DNA of 64,000 nucleotides from LH-M37 sp965602855. GTDB lineage: Bacteria; Pseudomonadota; Gammaproteobacteria; SZUA-229. Positions 1 to 8,540 of the stretch are shown here, piece after piece. Made by a program: the position numbers and the translations under genes. The stretch lies in assembly GCA_965602855.1 (NCBI GenBank), contig CBFCZV010000002.1, positions 1 to 64,000 of the forward strand. The letters run 5' to 3'. Every line of letters begins with the position of its first letter. The first letter of the stretch is position 1. Below the pieces are notes generated by a model. It was not told the origin of the DNA and did not search any database. It saw nothing but the letters and a program-made list of their open reading frames with translations.

Positions 1-92
1 TGGCGGTGTTCCTGGCAGCGGGTAATGCGGTGGGTGGTTATATTGCTACCGTGCGCATGCTTGAAATGTTCCAGCCGAAGAAGGAGTCCTAA
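1..92 (+). CDS. pntA: NAD(P) transhydrogenase alpha subunit, C-terminal end (partial)
   Basis: Only the last 29 codons are present; the reading frame enters from the left edge at base 3 and stops at TAA 90-92. The visible end contains GNAVGGYIATVRMLEMF, the usual end of the membrane segment of the alpha chain (or of the separate PntAB-type subunit). It is followed after 3 bp by pntB, and its last codons carry the pntB ribosome site AAGGAG. With so little sequence I cannot tell whether alpha is one chain or split in two. Confidence 0.8.
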   Translation, partial: AVFLAAGNAVGGYIATVRMLEMFQPKKES

Positions 93-95
93 TTC

Positions 96-1493
96 ATGGA
101 AATGATGATTGAAATAGTTTACTTCATCGCGGCGGCGGTTTTTATTATCGGCCTGAAACAAATGAGTTCACCGGTGACAGCCAGACAAGGCATTGTTTGG
201 GCAGGTGTGGCGATGGTTATCGCCACACTGGTTACCTTTGGTGATGATGCGGTTTATAGCCACGGCAGTACCAATGTTATTTTGATTGTGCTGGCAATTG
301 CTGGCGGTTCTATTATTGCCTACATTACTGCCAAGCGTGTTGAAATGACCGACATGCCGCAGATGATTGCTATCTATAATGGCATGGGTGGTGGTGCAGC
401 CGCTGCGATTGCAGCTGTCGAATTAGTCAAGGTAGCCGCCGGTGGTGAAGCACCCAGTACAACAGTCTTAGTATTGGCAACATTAGGCGCCATTATTGGT
501 GCGGTTTCATTCTCGGGTTCAGCCATTGCTTTTGCCAAGTTACAGGGGCTGATCAACAAAACCCTGCGCTTACCTCTGCACATGGTGATCAATCTGGCCT
601 TATTCATTGCCATGTTAGTCCTCGGTGGCATGATGGCGTTCAGTGGTGAAATTGATCCGACAGTGCTATTGATCTTCTTTACGCTGACATTGGTCTTCGG
701 TGTTATGTTTACCCTGCCTATCGGCGGTGCAGATATGCCTGTGGTGATCTCACTATTCAATGCATTAACTGGTTTAGCTGTCGCCTTTGAAGGTTTTGTA
801 TTACAAAACGCAGCCATGATGATAGCTGGTATGGTGGTTGGTGCATCGGGTACTTTGCTCACACAGTTAATGTCAAAAGCCATGAACCGCCCGATTTCCA
901 ATATCCTGTTCTCCAGTTTTGGTAGCGCAACGGGTGAAACTGCCGATGAAGAAGTAGAAGGCAGTATGAAAGAAATCCAGGCGAATGATGCCGCCATCAT
1001 GATGGCCTATGCGACTAAAGTGATCATCGTACCGGGTTATGGTATGGCGGTAGCACAGGCGCAGCACAAGCTGAAAGAAATGGAAGCATTGCTGGAAGAG
1101 CGCGGCGTGACCGTGAAATATGCGATCCATCCCGTGGCCGGACGTATGCCGGGTCACATGAATGTCTTGCTGGCGGAAGCCGGTGTCGATTACGATAAAA
1201 TCATGGATCTGGACGAGATCAATCCTGAATTCCCAACTGCTGAAGTGGCGTTGGTGATCGGTGCGAATGACGTGGTTAACCCCGTCGCACGCTCAAATCC
1301 AGACAGTCCAATTTACGGCATGCCGATTCTGGATGCGGATAAAGCGCAGAATACCATTGTCATCAAACGTGGTCGTGGCGCGGGTTTCTCAGGAATCGAG
1401 AATCACCTGTTCTATGCGGATAACACTCGTATGCTCTACGGTGATGGTCAGAAGGCTGTAGCTGAGCTGATTGCGGGTATCAAGCAGCTCTAG
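96..1493 (+). CDS. pntB: NAD(P) transhydrogenase subunit beta
   Basis: This 465-residue inner-membrane subunit couples hydride transfer between NAD(H) and NADP(H) to proton translocation. Residues 1 to about 265 are a series of hydrophobic helices. The C-terminal NADP(H)-binding domain III shows GYGMAVAQAQ near residue 315, IGANDVVNP near 390 and KRGRGAGFSGIEN near 428, all family hallmarks. The length matches known PntB. The start at 96 has AAGGAG about 9 bases upstream, inside the end of pntA, so the two are translationally coupled. A strong terminator follows at 1513. The likely role is NADPH supply. Confidence 0.97.
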   Translation: MEMMIEIVYFIAAAVFIIGLKQMSSPVTARQGIVWAGVAMVIATLVTFGDDAVYSHGSTNVILIVLAIAGGSIIAYITAKRVEMTDMPQMIAIYNGMGGGAAAAIAAVELVKVAAGGEAPSTTVLVLATLGAIIGAVSFSGSAIAFAKLQGLINKTLRLPLHMVINLALFIAMLVLGGMMAFSGEIDPTVLLIFFTLTLVFGVMFTLPIGGADMPVVISLFNALTGLAVAFEGFVLQNAAMMIAGMVVGASGTLLTQLMSKAMNRPISNILFSSFGSATGETADEEVEGSMKEIQANDAAIMMAYATKVIIVPGYGMAVAQAQHKLKEMEALLEERGVTVKYAIHPVAGRMPGHMNVLLAEAGVDYDKIMDLDEINPEFPTAEVALVIGANDVVNPVARSNPDSPIYGMPILDADKAQNTIVIKRGRGAGFSGIENHLFYADNTRMLYGDGQKAVAELIAGIKQL

Positions 1494-1512
1494 AGAGAAG
1501 TGTGGAATAAAT

Positions 1513-1548
1513 AAAAAAGCCGATGCTGGTGACAGCATCGGCTTTTTT
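1513..1548 (+). terminator. Terminator of pntAB, usable in both directions
   Basis: A perfect stem AAAAAAGCCGATGCT / AGCATCGGCTTTTTT with a short GGTGAC loop and a T-run lies 20 bp after the pntB stop. The A-run on the left arm gives a T-run on the minus strand too, so it can also end the transcript of the small minus-strand ORF at 1590-1733. Confidence 0.9.
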
Positions 1549-1589
1549 GTGGTCATGATTAGCCAGATTTTAACTGGCCATCTCTGGTG

Positions 1590-1733
1590 CTACAGGCTTG
1601 CTGTAACCCAGTTATGTATCTCTGCATAGAAGCCGTCTGCCGCGCCTGATGTTATGGCAATAACATTCAGTGTAACTACCACTGCTGAAGTAATTAATGC
1701 TGAAGACATGATTTTGTCTTGATAGCCTGTCAT
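1590..1733 (-). CDS. Small 47-residue predicted membrane protein, unknown function
   Basis: ATG at 1733, stop at 1590. The start is preceded by AGGAGA six bases upstream, a near-perfect ribosome site. The peptide begins MTGYQDKIMSSALITSAV and then continues through a hydrophobic stretch (roughly residues 10-33) that could be one membrane helix, ending in a short polar tail with an aromatic patch. I do not recognise a family. It has its own candidate promoter (1842-1847) with a Fur-like site upstream, and the pntB terminator serves as its end. The ribosome site, promoter and terminator make it a credible gene, but no homology is claimed. Confidence 0.6.
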   Translation of the reverse strand: MTGYQDKIMSSALITSAVVVTLNVIAITSGAADGFYAEIHNWVTASL

Positions 1734-1841
1734 GGTTATTCTCCTGTATTTCGTTGCATTTGGCCAAACAGGCCGTTCTTAATATCCGTTTCCCGATGAT
1801 CAAATTAGCAACGGGGCGCGAATAATATACTGTTGGCAAGC

Positions 1842-1872
1842 ATTATACTATCTAATTGAGAACGATTATTAC
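1842..1872 (-). promoter_or_regulatory. Promoter -10 box with upstream Fur-like site for the 47-residue ORF
   Basis: On the minus strand a perfect TATAAT lies at 1847-1842. Just upstream, 1854-1871 reads ATAATCGTTCTCAATTAG (minus strand). By my alignment this matches 12 of 18 positions of a Fur-box form ATAATGATTCTCATTATC, including 11 of the first 13. The site would cover the -35/-10 spacer, the usual place for iron-dependent repression. No clear -35 hexamer is visible. The transcript would have a leader of about 100 nt. The Fur assignment is inference from one site. Confidence 0.4.
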
Positions 1873-1991
1873 TACTTTTTGCGTTTGTATTAAGAAAATA
1901 ACAATAAGTTGTTGATATTTAGCCTTTTTTTTAGATATCTTTTATGGGGACGTGCTCCAAAGAGGGTTTTATGCGCGATTTTGGTGCGTTT

Positions 1992-2019
1992 TTTACATGT
2001 GAATTATTAATGTTATAAG
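1992..2019 (+). promoter_or_regulatory. Candidate sigma-70 promoter of the parA-like gene
   Basis: TTTACA at 1992-1997 and TATAAG at 2014-2019 are separated by 16 bp. Transcription would start near 2026, leaving a short leader before the ribosome site at 2073-2077. The rest of 1734-2083 is AT-rich and holds no other gene that I can see. Confidence 0.5.
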
Positions 2020-2083
2020 ATGCGTGTGTATTTGAACGGACTACAATAGAATCGGTAAACAATAAAACAAGCAGGAGAGCGGC

Positions 2084-2728
2084 ATGCGTACAATCATGGT
2101 TCTCAACGCCAAAGGCGGTTGTGGAAAGAGCACAATTTCAACCAATCTGGCCAGTTACTATGCTTTCGAGGAAGAAAAGAAAGTTGTGCTGGCTGATTAT
2201 GATCCACAGGGTTCGAGTCTGGCCTGGCTGGAAGCTCGTAATGAGGAATGGCCTGAAATAGAAGGCATTGCCGCATTCAAGGACAACGTACGTCCTGCCA
2301 AAGATACCGATATCCTGATTATTGATGCTCCCGCCCGTGTACATGGCAAAGAACTCACCGCTATGGTTCGAAAAGCAGATACTATTTTATTCCCGGTTTT
2401 ACCTTCACCCATTGATATGCGTGCTGCGACTGATTACATGCAGGAAGTAAAAGCGATTGGTAAGATTGAGCGTAAGGAAGTGAAGATTGGTGTGATTGCC
2501 AACCGCGTGCGTGAAAATACAATCATCTTCTCCGAGTTATATGACTTCATCAAAAAACTCAAAGTGCCTTACGTTGCCACACTGCGTGATACCCAGAATT
2601 ATATCCGTGCTGAAGAACGGGGCGTTGGTATTTTTGAAATGGCACCATCACAGGTTTATCAGGATCTGGAAAGCTGGGAGCCGCTGACCAAGTGGCTACG
2701 AAGCAAGCGCAGCATGCCTGATAAGTAA
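2084..2728 (+). CDS. ParA/MinD-family ATPase, orphan
   Basis: A 214-residue P-loop ATPase. The deviant Walker A KGGCGKST is at residues 10-17 with the signature lysine K10 and the catalytic K15. Walker A' ADYDPQGS follows at 37-43 and Walker B-like LIIDAP near 103. It lacks the N-terminal DNA-binding region of long plasmid ParA proteins, and no parB is adjacent. Short orphan ParAs of this kind commonly position protein cargo (chemoreceptors, carboxysomes, secretion machines) on the nucleoid; which cargo applies here is not visible. GGAGAG lies just upstream of ATG. It stands alone between a promoter and a hairpin terminator. Confidence 0.85.
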   Translation: MRTIMVLNAKGGCGKSTISTNLASYYAFEEEKKVVLADYDPQGSSLAWLEARNEEWPEIEGIAAFKDNVRPAKDTDILIIDAPARVHGKELTAMVRKADTILFPVLPSPIDMRAATDYMQEVKAIGKIERKEVKIGVIANRVRENTIIFSELYDFIKKLKVPYVATLRDTQNYIRAEERGVGIFEMAPSQVYQDLESWEPLTKWLRSKRSMPDK

Positions 2729-2760
2729 AAACCCTCATATCATGTAGGTGCGAATAAATT

Positions 2761-2842
2761 ATTCAGCATATCCATATGCTTCACCCCTTCGGGGCTAACG
2801 TGTAAAATTGTTCCAAACAATTTTTTCGCGTCTACAAGAAAC
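2761..2842. repeat. Multi-hairpin intergenic repeat, copy A
   Basis: Three consecutive hairpins: GCATA-TCCA-TATGC at 2766-2779, CCCC-TTC-GGGG at 2784-2794, and AAAATTGTT/AACAATTTT at 2804-2824. The same order, spacing and loop bases recur at 41508-41605 with different but still complementary stems. See the finding on covariation. Confidence 0.5.
2804..2826 (+). terminator. Hairpin with T-run after the parA-like gene
   Basis: AAAATTGTT / AACAATTTT with a CCA loop and trailing T residues. It is also the third hairpin of the repeat element at 2761-2842. Confidence 0.6.
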
Positions 2843-2862
2843 CAATTTCTATTGTTATCTCT

Positions 2863-3885
2863 ATGTTTGTTGCACCTAATCTAACCGAATTCAAAACCCT
2901 GTTCGCTGAAAAACTCCGTGCCATGTTATCGCCCGATGAGCTTGGTGCATTCATTCTCGTGCTGGCTAACAGTATGCAGGATAAACAAGCGCAGGCCGAT
3001 TTGAAAAAGGATGTGCTGGCGATGTTTGTAGAGTTGAACGATAAGTTAAAACAAGGAACGTTGACAGGTACCGACGATGACCTTTCCGTGTTTGAAAAAA
3101 TAAGAGAGAAAGGTATTGGCAAACTGTCCGCATGGCAGAGCATTCCGCAGGGTGAATGGGAATTGCTGTGCAACCCAACGCGAAGTTTGCGACCAGCGCG
3201 AGCTTCATCAGAAAGAGTAGAAAGTATTTTTCGAGAATTTGATAACGGCAAGTTTCATTTTAATAAATCCTTTCTGCGTCCAGAAATATTATGGGAAGGC
3301 GAATGGGTAAATGTGCCGTTGCGCGTGCTCTACAACAAATTCCCGTTTGCACCGTATCATTTGATTATAGCTCCCGAGCCAGATCTTGAATTGCCACAGT
3401 ATCTCGTTAAGCGGCATCACGAATTAATCTGGCAGTTAGTTGCAGAGCAGGCAGAAATTTTTACTGGTTTTGGTGTTGGTTATAACAGTTCGGGAGCCTG
3501 CGCTTCGGTTAATCATTTTCATTTCCAGTCGTTTATTCAGCAAGATAAATTACCGATAGAAAAATCATTGTGGCAGCATAATGGCGGTCGTCATGCTTAC
3601 CCAATGACTTGTTTGAAAACCACCTCTATGGATGAGTGTTGGGAGGTTGTTGAAAAGTATCATGAAAATAATCAACCGTATAATTTGTTATATCGACAAG
3701 GTTGTTGTTATGTTTTGCCCCGGCAGATGCAGGGCAGTGAGCAGGTAGCAGAACGCGTACAGGGTGCAGGCTGGATTGAAGAATGCGGGGTGTTTAATGT
3801 GGCTAGTATTAAGTATGCAAAGAGTTTAACGGCTGAATTATTACATTCAGACTTGAGGAGTCTGTCTGTTGATGGTATCGGTTAA
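2863..3885 (+). CDS. HIT/GalT-superfamily protein (Apa or GDP-L-galactose phosphorylase-like)
   Basis: A 340-residue protein. Residues 158-173 (NKFPFAPYHLIIAPEP) and the histidine motif N217-H218-F-H220-F-Q222 match the nucleotide-binding and catalytic histidine elements of the GalT / Apa branch of the HIT superfamily, which perform nucleotidyl transfer or phosphorolysis of nucleoside diphosphate compounds. The N-terminal 110 residues are helical and unrecognised. No sugar-nucleotide genes are adjacent, so the substrate cannot be inferred. The ATG at 2863 lacks a convincing ribosome site, and an internal start such as the Met near residue 21 is possible. The end overlaps convergent rluE by 4 bp. 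Confidence 0.6.
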   Translation: MFVAPNLTEFKTLFAEKLRAMLSPDELGAFILVLANSMQDKQAQADLKKDVLAMFVELNDKLKQGTLTGTDDDLSVFEKIREKGIGKLSAWQSIPQGEWELLCNPTRSLRPARASSERVESIFREFDNGKFHFNKSFLRPEILWEGEWVNVPLRVLYNKFPFAPYHLIIAPEPDLELPQYLVKRHHELIWQLVAEQAEIFTGFGVGYNSSGACASVNHFHFQSFIQQDKLPIEKSLWQHNGGRHAYPMTCLKTTSMDECWEVVEKYHENNQPYNLLYRQGCCYVLPRQMQGSEQVAERVQGAGWIEECGVFNVASIKYAKSLTAELLHSDLRSLSVDGIG

Positions 3886-4424
3886 TTATCCATTAGCTTA
3901 AATCCCCCTGACGGTAAGCCCCCCAATTCCCATTCACCAACTCTCTCCCTAATCAATCTCAAAGTTGGAAACCCAGCCGCCGCTGTCATCCGCCTAACCT
4001 GTCGATTTTTACCTTCGGATATTTTTAATTCAATCCACGAAGTGGGGATGTTTTTACGTTCACGAATCGGAGGAGTGCGTGGCCATAACCATTCTGGCTC
4101 ATCAATGATTCTGGCTTTGGCAGGACGGGTCATGCCATCTTTAAGTTTTACGCCTTTCTGTAATTGATTGATAGCTTCCTGTGTGACTTCACCTTCAACC
4201 TGAGCAAGGTAGGTTTTTTCTAACTTGTGTTTTGGTTCGGTAATTTTATTTTGTAGTTTGCCATCGTCGGTGAGGATGAGCAGGCCTTCGCTGTCGCGGT
4301 CGAGTCTTCCGGCGGCGTAGACGTTTCTTTCCTTTATGTAATCAGCGAGGGTGGCTCTGCCTTCATTGTCGGTGAACTGGCACAGGACATTAAAAGGCTT
4401 GTTGAACAGAATTATTTTTGACAT
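3882..4424 (-). CDS. rluE: 23S rRNA pseudouridine synthase, RluE type
   Basis: A 180-residue RsuA-family pseudouridine synthase. GRLDRDSEGLL at residues 39-49 carries the catalytic Asp42, and the C-terminal GKNRQVRRM and LIRERVGEWEL match the family. The absence of an N-terminal S4 domain and the short length fit RluE, which modifies U2457 of 23S rRNA. It overlaps the upstream exonuclease gene by 13 bp, so the two are co-translated. Confidence 0.92.
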   Translation of the reverse strand: MSKIILFNKPFNVLCQFTDNEGRATLADYIKERNVYAAGRLDRDSEGLLILTDDGKLQNKITEPKHKLEKTYLAQVEGEVTQEAINQLQKGVKLKDGMTRPAKARIIDEPEWLWPRTPPIRERKNIPTSWIELKISEGKNRQVRRMTAAAGFPTLRLIRERVGEWELGGLPSGGFKLMDN

Positions 4425-5344
4425 GCGCAGTGATAAACGGGCTGTAGATTTAACCAGCGATTGCGACGACTTTGCGCGGCGTTTAATAAGTCGAACATGT
4501 CGTGCATTGCCGCTTCATTGATGCCTTCCCAGCGTAGGCTATCTTTCGGGCCTTTGAAATCAGCGTCGGTGACGATGGTGGTGAGTAGTTTATTTCTTGG
4601 CAGCATATCCTGGTGTTGTTCAACCAGGTCCTGAATGCGTTTCGAGCCGCGGAATTTCATTTTTGAAATATTGTCGATGTTGTCGAGGATGTCTTCAATG
4701 CTGGGGAATTTTTTCAGCAGGTTGGAACCCATCTTGTAACCCACGCCGGGGATGCCGGGGATGTTGTCGATTTTATCTCCGGTGAGAGCGAGCAGATCGG
4801 CGATGAGTTCGGGTTGTACACCGAAGCTTTTTTCGACATCACGGTAGTGCATGATTTTATCACGCGCATAATCCCACCAGATATCACCGGGCCTGACCAG
4901 TTGCGCGAGGTCTTTGTCGGCGCTGAGTATGGTGATGGCATAACCGTCGTTGCGTAAACGTGTGGCGAGGGTGCCGATGATGTCGTCGCCTTCGAAGCGG
5001 TTGCTAGAATAATCAGCGATACCGGCGGCACGGCAGAAATCTCGACAGGGTTTGAACTGGTTTTTTAGTTCAGTAGGTTGCTGTGGACGGTTGCCTTTGT
5101 ATTCCGGAAAGATTTCACGGCGGTAAGAATTGGTCTGTTTGGCATCAAAAGCACAGGCGATGTATTCGGGGTGCTCCAGCTCGATGAGTTGCTGTAGGAA
5201 TTCGGTGAAGCCGTAGACGGCATTAGACGGTGCACCATTGGCATCGACAATCTCATCAGAATAACCGTGCCAGCCGCGGAAGATGTAGATGCTGGCATCG
5301 ATGAGATAAGCGCGTTTTTGGTTGCTGTTAGTCATTGCTGGCAT
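4412..5344 (-). CDS. 5'-3' exonuclease (PolA N-domain/Xni-like)
   Basis: A 310-residue FEN-type flap nuclease. Evidence: YLIDASIYIFRGWHG near residue 13, EYKGNR, FEGDDIIGTLA, LSADKDLAQLV, and the helix-hairpin-helix GDKIDNIPGIPGVG. These are the metal-binding acidic residues and DNA-binding loop of the 5'-3' exonuclease domain of DNA polymerase I. No polymerase domain follows, so it is a stand-alone nuclease related to Xni/ExoIX, possibly acting on Okazaki flaps or repair intermediates. It is the first gene of a pair with rluE. The start may be at M1 (MPAM) or M4 (MTNS); the second also fits. Confidence 0.88.
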   Translation of the reverse strand: MPAMTNSNQKRAYLIDASIYIFRGWHGYSDEIVDANGAPSNAVYGFTEFLQQLIELEHPEYIACAFDAKQTNSYRREIFPEYKGNRPQQPTELKNQFKPCRDFCRAAGIADYSSNRFEGDDIIGTLATRLRNDGYAITILSADKDLAQLVRPGDIWWDYARDKIMHYRDVEKSFGVQPELIADLLALTGDKIDNIPGIPGVGYKMGSNLLKKFPSIEDILDNIDNISKMKFRGSKRIQDLVEQHQDMLPRNKLLTTIVTDADFKGPKDSLRWEGINEAAMHDMFDLLNAAQSRRNRWLNLQPVYHCACQK

Positions 5345-5525
5345 TTTACCTTTTTAATGTAACAAACACATGTGTAGTTAACGATGGTGAGGATGTATGG
5401 GTGTGAAATATGCAATTTACAGTCATTGAAAAGACCATGTAAAAAACATGTTTTAGTTCTAGTCTTTTAATGCACGGGTTATGTATGTATTATCGGGTGA
5501 AGTTATATGGAAGCATCAGATATAC

Positions 5526-6554
5526 ATGTCAGACATCGATAAAAAAGCAGTAATTGAGCTATCTAAAAAAGGCAGTCGTCTTTTTCGCAGCGGGCAGTAT
5601 GAAGAAGCCAAAGAAACCTATCTTAAGGCGCATGAGATTGATGAAAGCAATCCTTATGTGTTGTCAGGTCTGGGTGATGTTTACCGCAAACTTAGTCGTT
5701 TTGAAGAATCAGCCAAATATTACGATGCAGTACTGAATATCGATCAAAATAATGTGTTTGCTCTGCGTGGTGCGGGTGATGCACGGCGAGGCCTGCAATT
5801 GCCCGAGCATGCTATTCCTTTCTGGTTGCGTTATCTCGAAATTAATTCACGTGATAGTCACGTCATGGTACGTATTGCTGATGCTTTTAATAAAATAGGC
5901 CAGCATAAAGAAGCTATTTCAATGTACGAAGAGGCGCTGGCCATCAGTGGTGAGGATCCTTTTGCACTATTGGGTCTGGGCAATTTATATTATGCCGATC
6001 ATGAAGATGATAGAGCCTTGATGTGTTTTGAGCGCTTGTTAAAAGGCAATAGTCAGAATGTGGTGGTAATGACCATGGCGGGGAATTTGTACCGCCGACG
6101 TCATCAATATGATCGTGCCATTGAGAGTTACAAAAGTGCGCTGGAGCTTGAGCCTCATAATAGTTTTGCATTATTTGGCATGGGTGACTGCTTTCGTGGT
6201 CATCATGATGTTGAGCAGGCTGTTTTCTGGTGGGAGAAAATTTTGGATCACGAGCCTAAAAATCAGGCTTTGTGGACTCGTGTTGGTGATGCTCAGATTA
6301 ATCTGGGGCGTATGGATGATGCCGTTGAAAGTTATGAAGCCTGTCTAAAAACGGGCGATGATATTTTTGCTTATCTGGGTCTGGCGCGTGTTGAGCAGAA
6401 AAAAGGCGACATATCTGCAGCGATCGCTTTTTGTGAGAAAGCGCTGAAGATTGATAAAAATCACCATCGTGTATTGAGCGATCTAGCCTCTTTGCACGAA
6501 GCAGCAGGTGATTTCGAGGCCGCTAAATCCACTCGAGAGCTGATTACTGGCTAA
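5526..6554 (+). CDS. Tetratricopeptide repeat protein
   Basis: A 342-residue protein made almost wholly of about nine to ten TPR units of 34 residues, for example GQYEEAKETYLKAHEID and HQYDRAIESYKSALELEP. No signal peptide or membrane helix is seen, so it is probably a cytoplasmic scaffold. An upstream in-frame ATG at 5481 would add 15 residues, but MSDIDKKAV at 5526 has a GGAAG upstream and starts directly before the repeats, so I prefer it. The partner is unknown. It stands alone ahead of typA. Confidence 0.8.
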   Translation: MSDIDKKAVIELSKKGSRLFRSGQYEEAKETYLKAHEIDESNPYVLSGLGDVYRKLSRFEESAKYYDAVLNIDQNNVFALRGAGDARRGLQLPEHAIPFWLRYLEINSRDSHVMVRIADAFNKIGQHKEAISMYEEALAISGEDPFALLGLGNLYYADHEDDRALMCFERLLKGNSQNVVVMTMAGNLYRRRHQYDRAIESYKSALELEPHNSFALFGMGDCFRGHHDVEQAVFWWEKILDHEPKNQALWTRVGDAQINLGRMDDAVESYEACLKTGDDIFAYLGLARVEQKKGDISAAIAFCEKALKIDKNHHRVLSDLASLHEAAGDFEAAKSTRELITG

Positions 6555-6654
6555 CTTCTGACGTTTATTGCACGTCTATCCCCTAATTGTTCAACGTTAT
6601 GGTGCATAAAACACTATAATACGCGCCTTTATTTTTACCCTACCGAGAAATGCC

Positions 6655-8463
6655 GTGAGTATTAAAATACGTAATATCGCTATTATCGCCCATGTTGATC
6701 ATGGCAAAACAACGCTGGTTGATAAACTGCTTGAGCAGTCTGGCACCCTGGATGAACGTAAAGCGCCAGGCGAGCGCATCATGGATTCCAATGACCAGGA
6801 GAAAGAGCGCGGCATTACCATTACATCAAAAAATACTGCGATTGAGTGGAATGATTACCACATCAATATTGTAGACACACCGGGACATGCAGATTTTGGT
6901 GGTGAAGTTGAACGTGTACTTTCCATGGTTGACTCGGTTCTGTTACTGGTTGATGCGGTTGATGGTCCGATGCCACAAACTCGCTTCGTGACTCAGAAAG
7001 CTTTTGCCATGGGTTTCAAACCTATCGTTGTCATCAACAAGATTGACCGTGAAGGTGCAGACCCTCATCGCGCACTGGATTTGACCTTCGATCTGTTTGA
7101 TAAGTTAGGTGCAACCGATGAGCAATTAGATTTTCCTGTGGTTTATGCCTCAGCGATTAATGGTTTTGCCGGTCCTGAAGCAGATATCACCAGCGGTGAC
7201 ATGACACATCTGTTTGAAGAGATTGTTGATAAAGTTCCACCGCCAGATGTGGATCTCGATGGCCCTTTCCAGCTCCAGATTTCAACCCTGGATTACAACA
7301 GTTACACCGGTATTGTAGGCATTGGTCGTATTCGTCGCGGTAAAGTAGCCACCAATATGGCGGTAAAAATTATTGGTGATGACGGCAAAGTAACTAGTGG
7401 ACGTATCGGTCAGGTATTAGGTTTCCATGGCCTGGAACGCGTTGAGGCTCCTGAAGCGCAGGCGGGTGATATCGTTGCAATCACTGGTATTGATCCGCTG
7501 TCTATCTCCGATACTATCTGTGATCCTAATGAAGTTGAAGCGTTGCCGCCGATGACCGTGGATGAGCCAACCATCAGTATGATGTTTCAGGCAAACTCAT
7601 CACCATTTTCTGGTCAGGAAGGCAAGTATGTCACCAGTCGTAATATCTGGGATCGTTTGCAGCAGGAGTTGAAACATAATGTTGCGCTTCGTGTAGAGCA
7701 GGTCGAAGGCGATAAATATAAAGTATCTGGTCGTGGTGAATTACATCTTTCAGTATTGATTGAAACTATGCGACGTGAAAATTTCGAACTGGCTGTGGGT
7801 CGCCCTGAAGTGATTGTTCGTGAAGTCGATGGCGTAAAACAGGAGCCTTATGAAGAGCTTACTGCTGATGTTGAAGTTGAGCATCAGGGTGCGGTCATGG
7901 AAGCGCTAGGTATTCGTAAGGCAGATCTGAAAGACATGGTTCAGGATGGTAAGGGTCGAGTTAGACTTGATTTCATTATTCCTGCACGCGGTTTGATTGG
8001 CTTTAGAACTGAATACCTTTCCATGACGCGTGGTACAGGTTTGTTGTATAGCGTATTTGATCATTACGGGCCAGCGGTGACCGATAATATCGGTCAGCGT
8101 CCTAACGGCGTGCTGATTTCTAATGCACGAGGCAAGGCCGTGGCTTATTCGCTGTGTCCATTGCAGGAGCGTGGCAAATTGCTGGTAGGCAATGGTGAAG
8201 AAATTTACGAAGGTCAGATTGTCGGCATTCACGCACGTGATAATGACCTGGTGGTAAACCCGATTAAACCAAAGCCTCTGACCAATGTACGTGCATCGGG
8301 TACTGATGAAGCGTTGACCTTGTCACCGCATATCATATACACATTGGAGCAGGCGCTTGAGTTTATCGATGATGATGAGCTGGTCGAAGTAACGCCGTCA
8401 AGCATTCGTATTCGTAAAAAGCAGCTGACAGAGAGCGAGCGTAAAAGATCTTCAAGGGGTTAA
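6655..8463 (+). CDS. typA: Translational GTPase TypA/BipA
   Basis: A 602-residue ribosome-binding GTPase of the EF-G family, needed for 50S assembly and growth at low temperature or under stress. G1 AHVDHGKTTL is at residues 12-21, followed by the switch region RGITI, G3 DTPGHADFGGE and G4 NKID. The C-terminal half shows the TypA-specific GRGELHLSVLIETMRRE and RGLIGFRTEYLSMTRG. The start codon is GTG at 6655, and a TATAAT box is at 6615-6620. A hairpin terminator follows at 8475. Confidence 0.97.
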   Translation: MSIKIRNIAIIAHVDHGKTTLVDKLLEQSGTLDERKAPGERIMDSNDQEKERGITITSKNTAIEWNDYHINIVDTPGHADFGGEVERVLSMVDSVLLLVDAVDGPMPQTRFVTQKAFAMGFKPIVVINKIDREGADPHRALDLTFDLFDKLGATDEQLDFPVVYASAINGFAGPEADITSGDMTHLFEEIVDKVPPPDVDLDGPFQLQISTLDYNSYTGIVGIGRIRRGKVATNMAVKIIGDDGKVTSGRIGQVLGFHGLERVEAPEAQAGDIVAITGIDPLSISDTICDPNEVEALPPMTVDEPTISMMFQANSSPFSGQEGKYVTSRNIWDRLQQELKHNVALRVEQVEGDKYKVSGRGELHLSVLIETMRRENFELAVGRPEVIVREVDGVKQEPYEELTADVEVEHQGAVMEALGIRKADLKDMVQDGKGRVRLDFIIPARGLIGFRTEYLSMTRGTGLLYSVFDHYGPAVTDNIGQRPNGVLISNARGKAVAYSLCPLQERGKLLVGNGEEIYEGQIVGIHARDNDLVVNPIKPKPLTNVRASGTDEALTLSPHIIYTLEQALEFIDDDELVEVTPSSIRIRKKQLTESERKRSSRG

Positions 8464-8474
8464 TTGTTTGATTT

Positions 8475-8511
8475 GAAAACGAAAAAGCCCAGATGCGGCT
8501 TTTTCGTTTTC
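8475..8511 (+). terminator. Terminator of typA
   Basis: GAAAACGAAAAAGCC and GGCTTTTTCGTTTTC form a 15-bp perfect stem with a short loop. It lies directly upstream of the cold-shock promoter. Confidence 0.88.
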
Positions 8512-8512
8512 G

Positions 8513-8540
8513 TTGACCTTGCTCATTATCAGTGTATAAT
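8513..8540 (+). promoter_or_regulatory. Promoter of the cold-shock gene
   Basis: TTGACC at 8513-8518 and TATAAT at 8535-8540 with a 16-bp spacer. The start site near 8547 gives a leader of about 145 nt before the cold-shock ORF, typical of cold-inducible csp mRNAs, which regulate by leader folding. Confidence 0.75.

Noticed and set aside
374..1157. Minus-strand ORFs across pntB
   Set aside because: They overlap a complete, highly conserved gene and have no ribosome site or domain.
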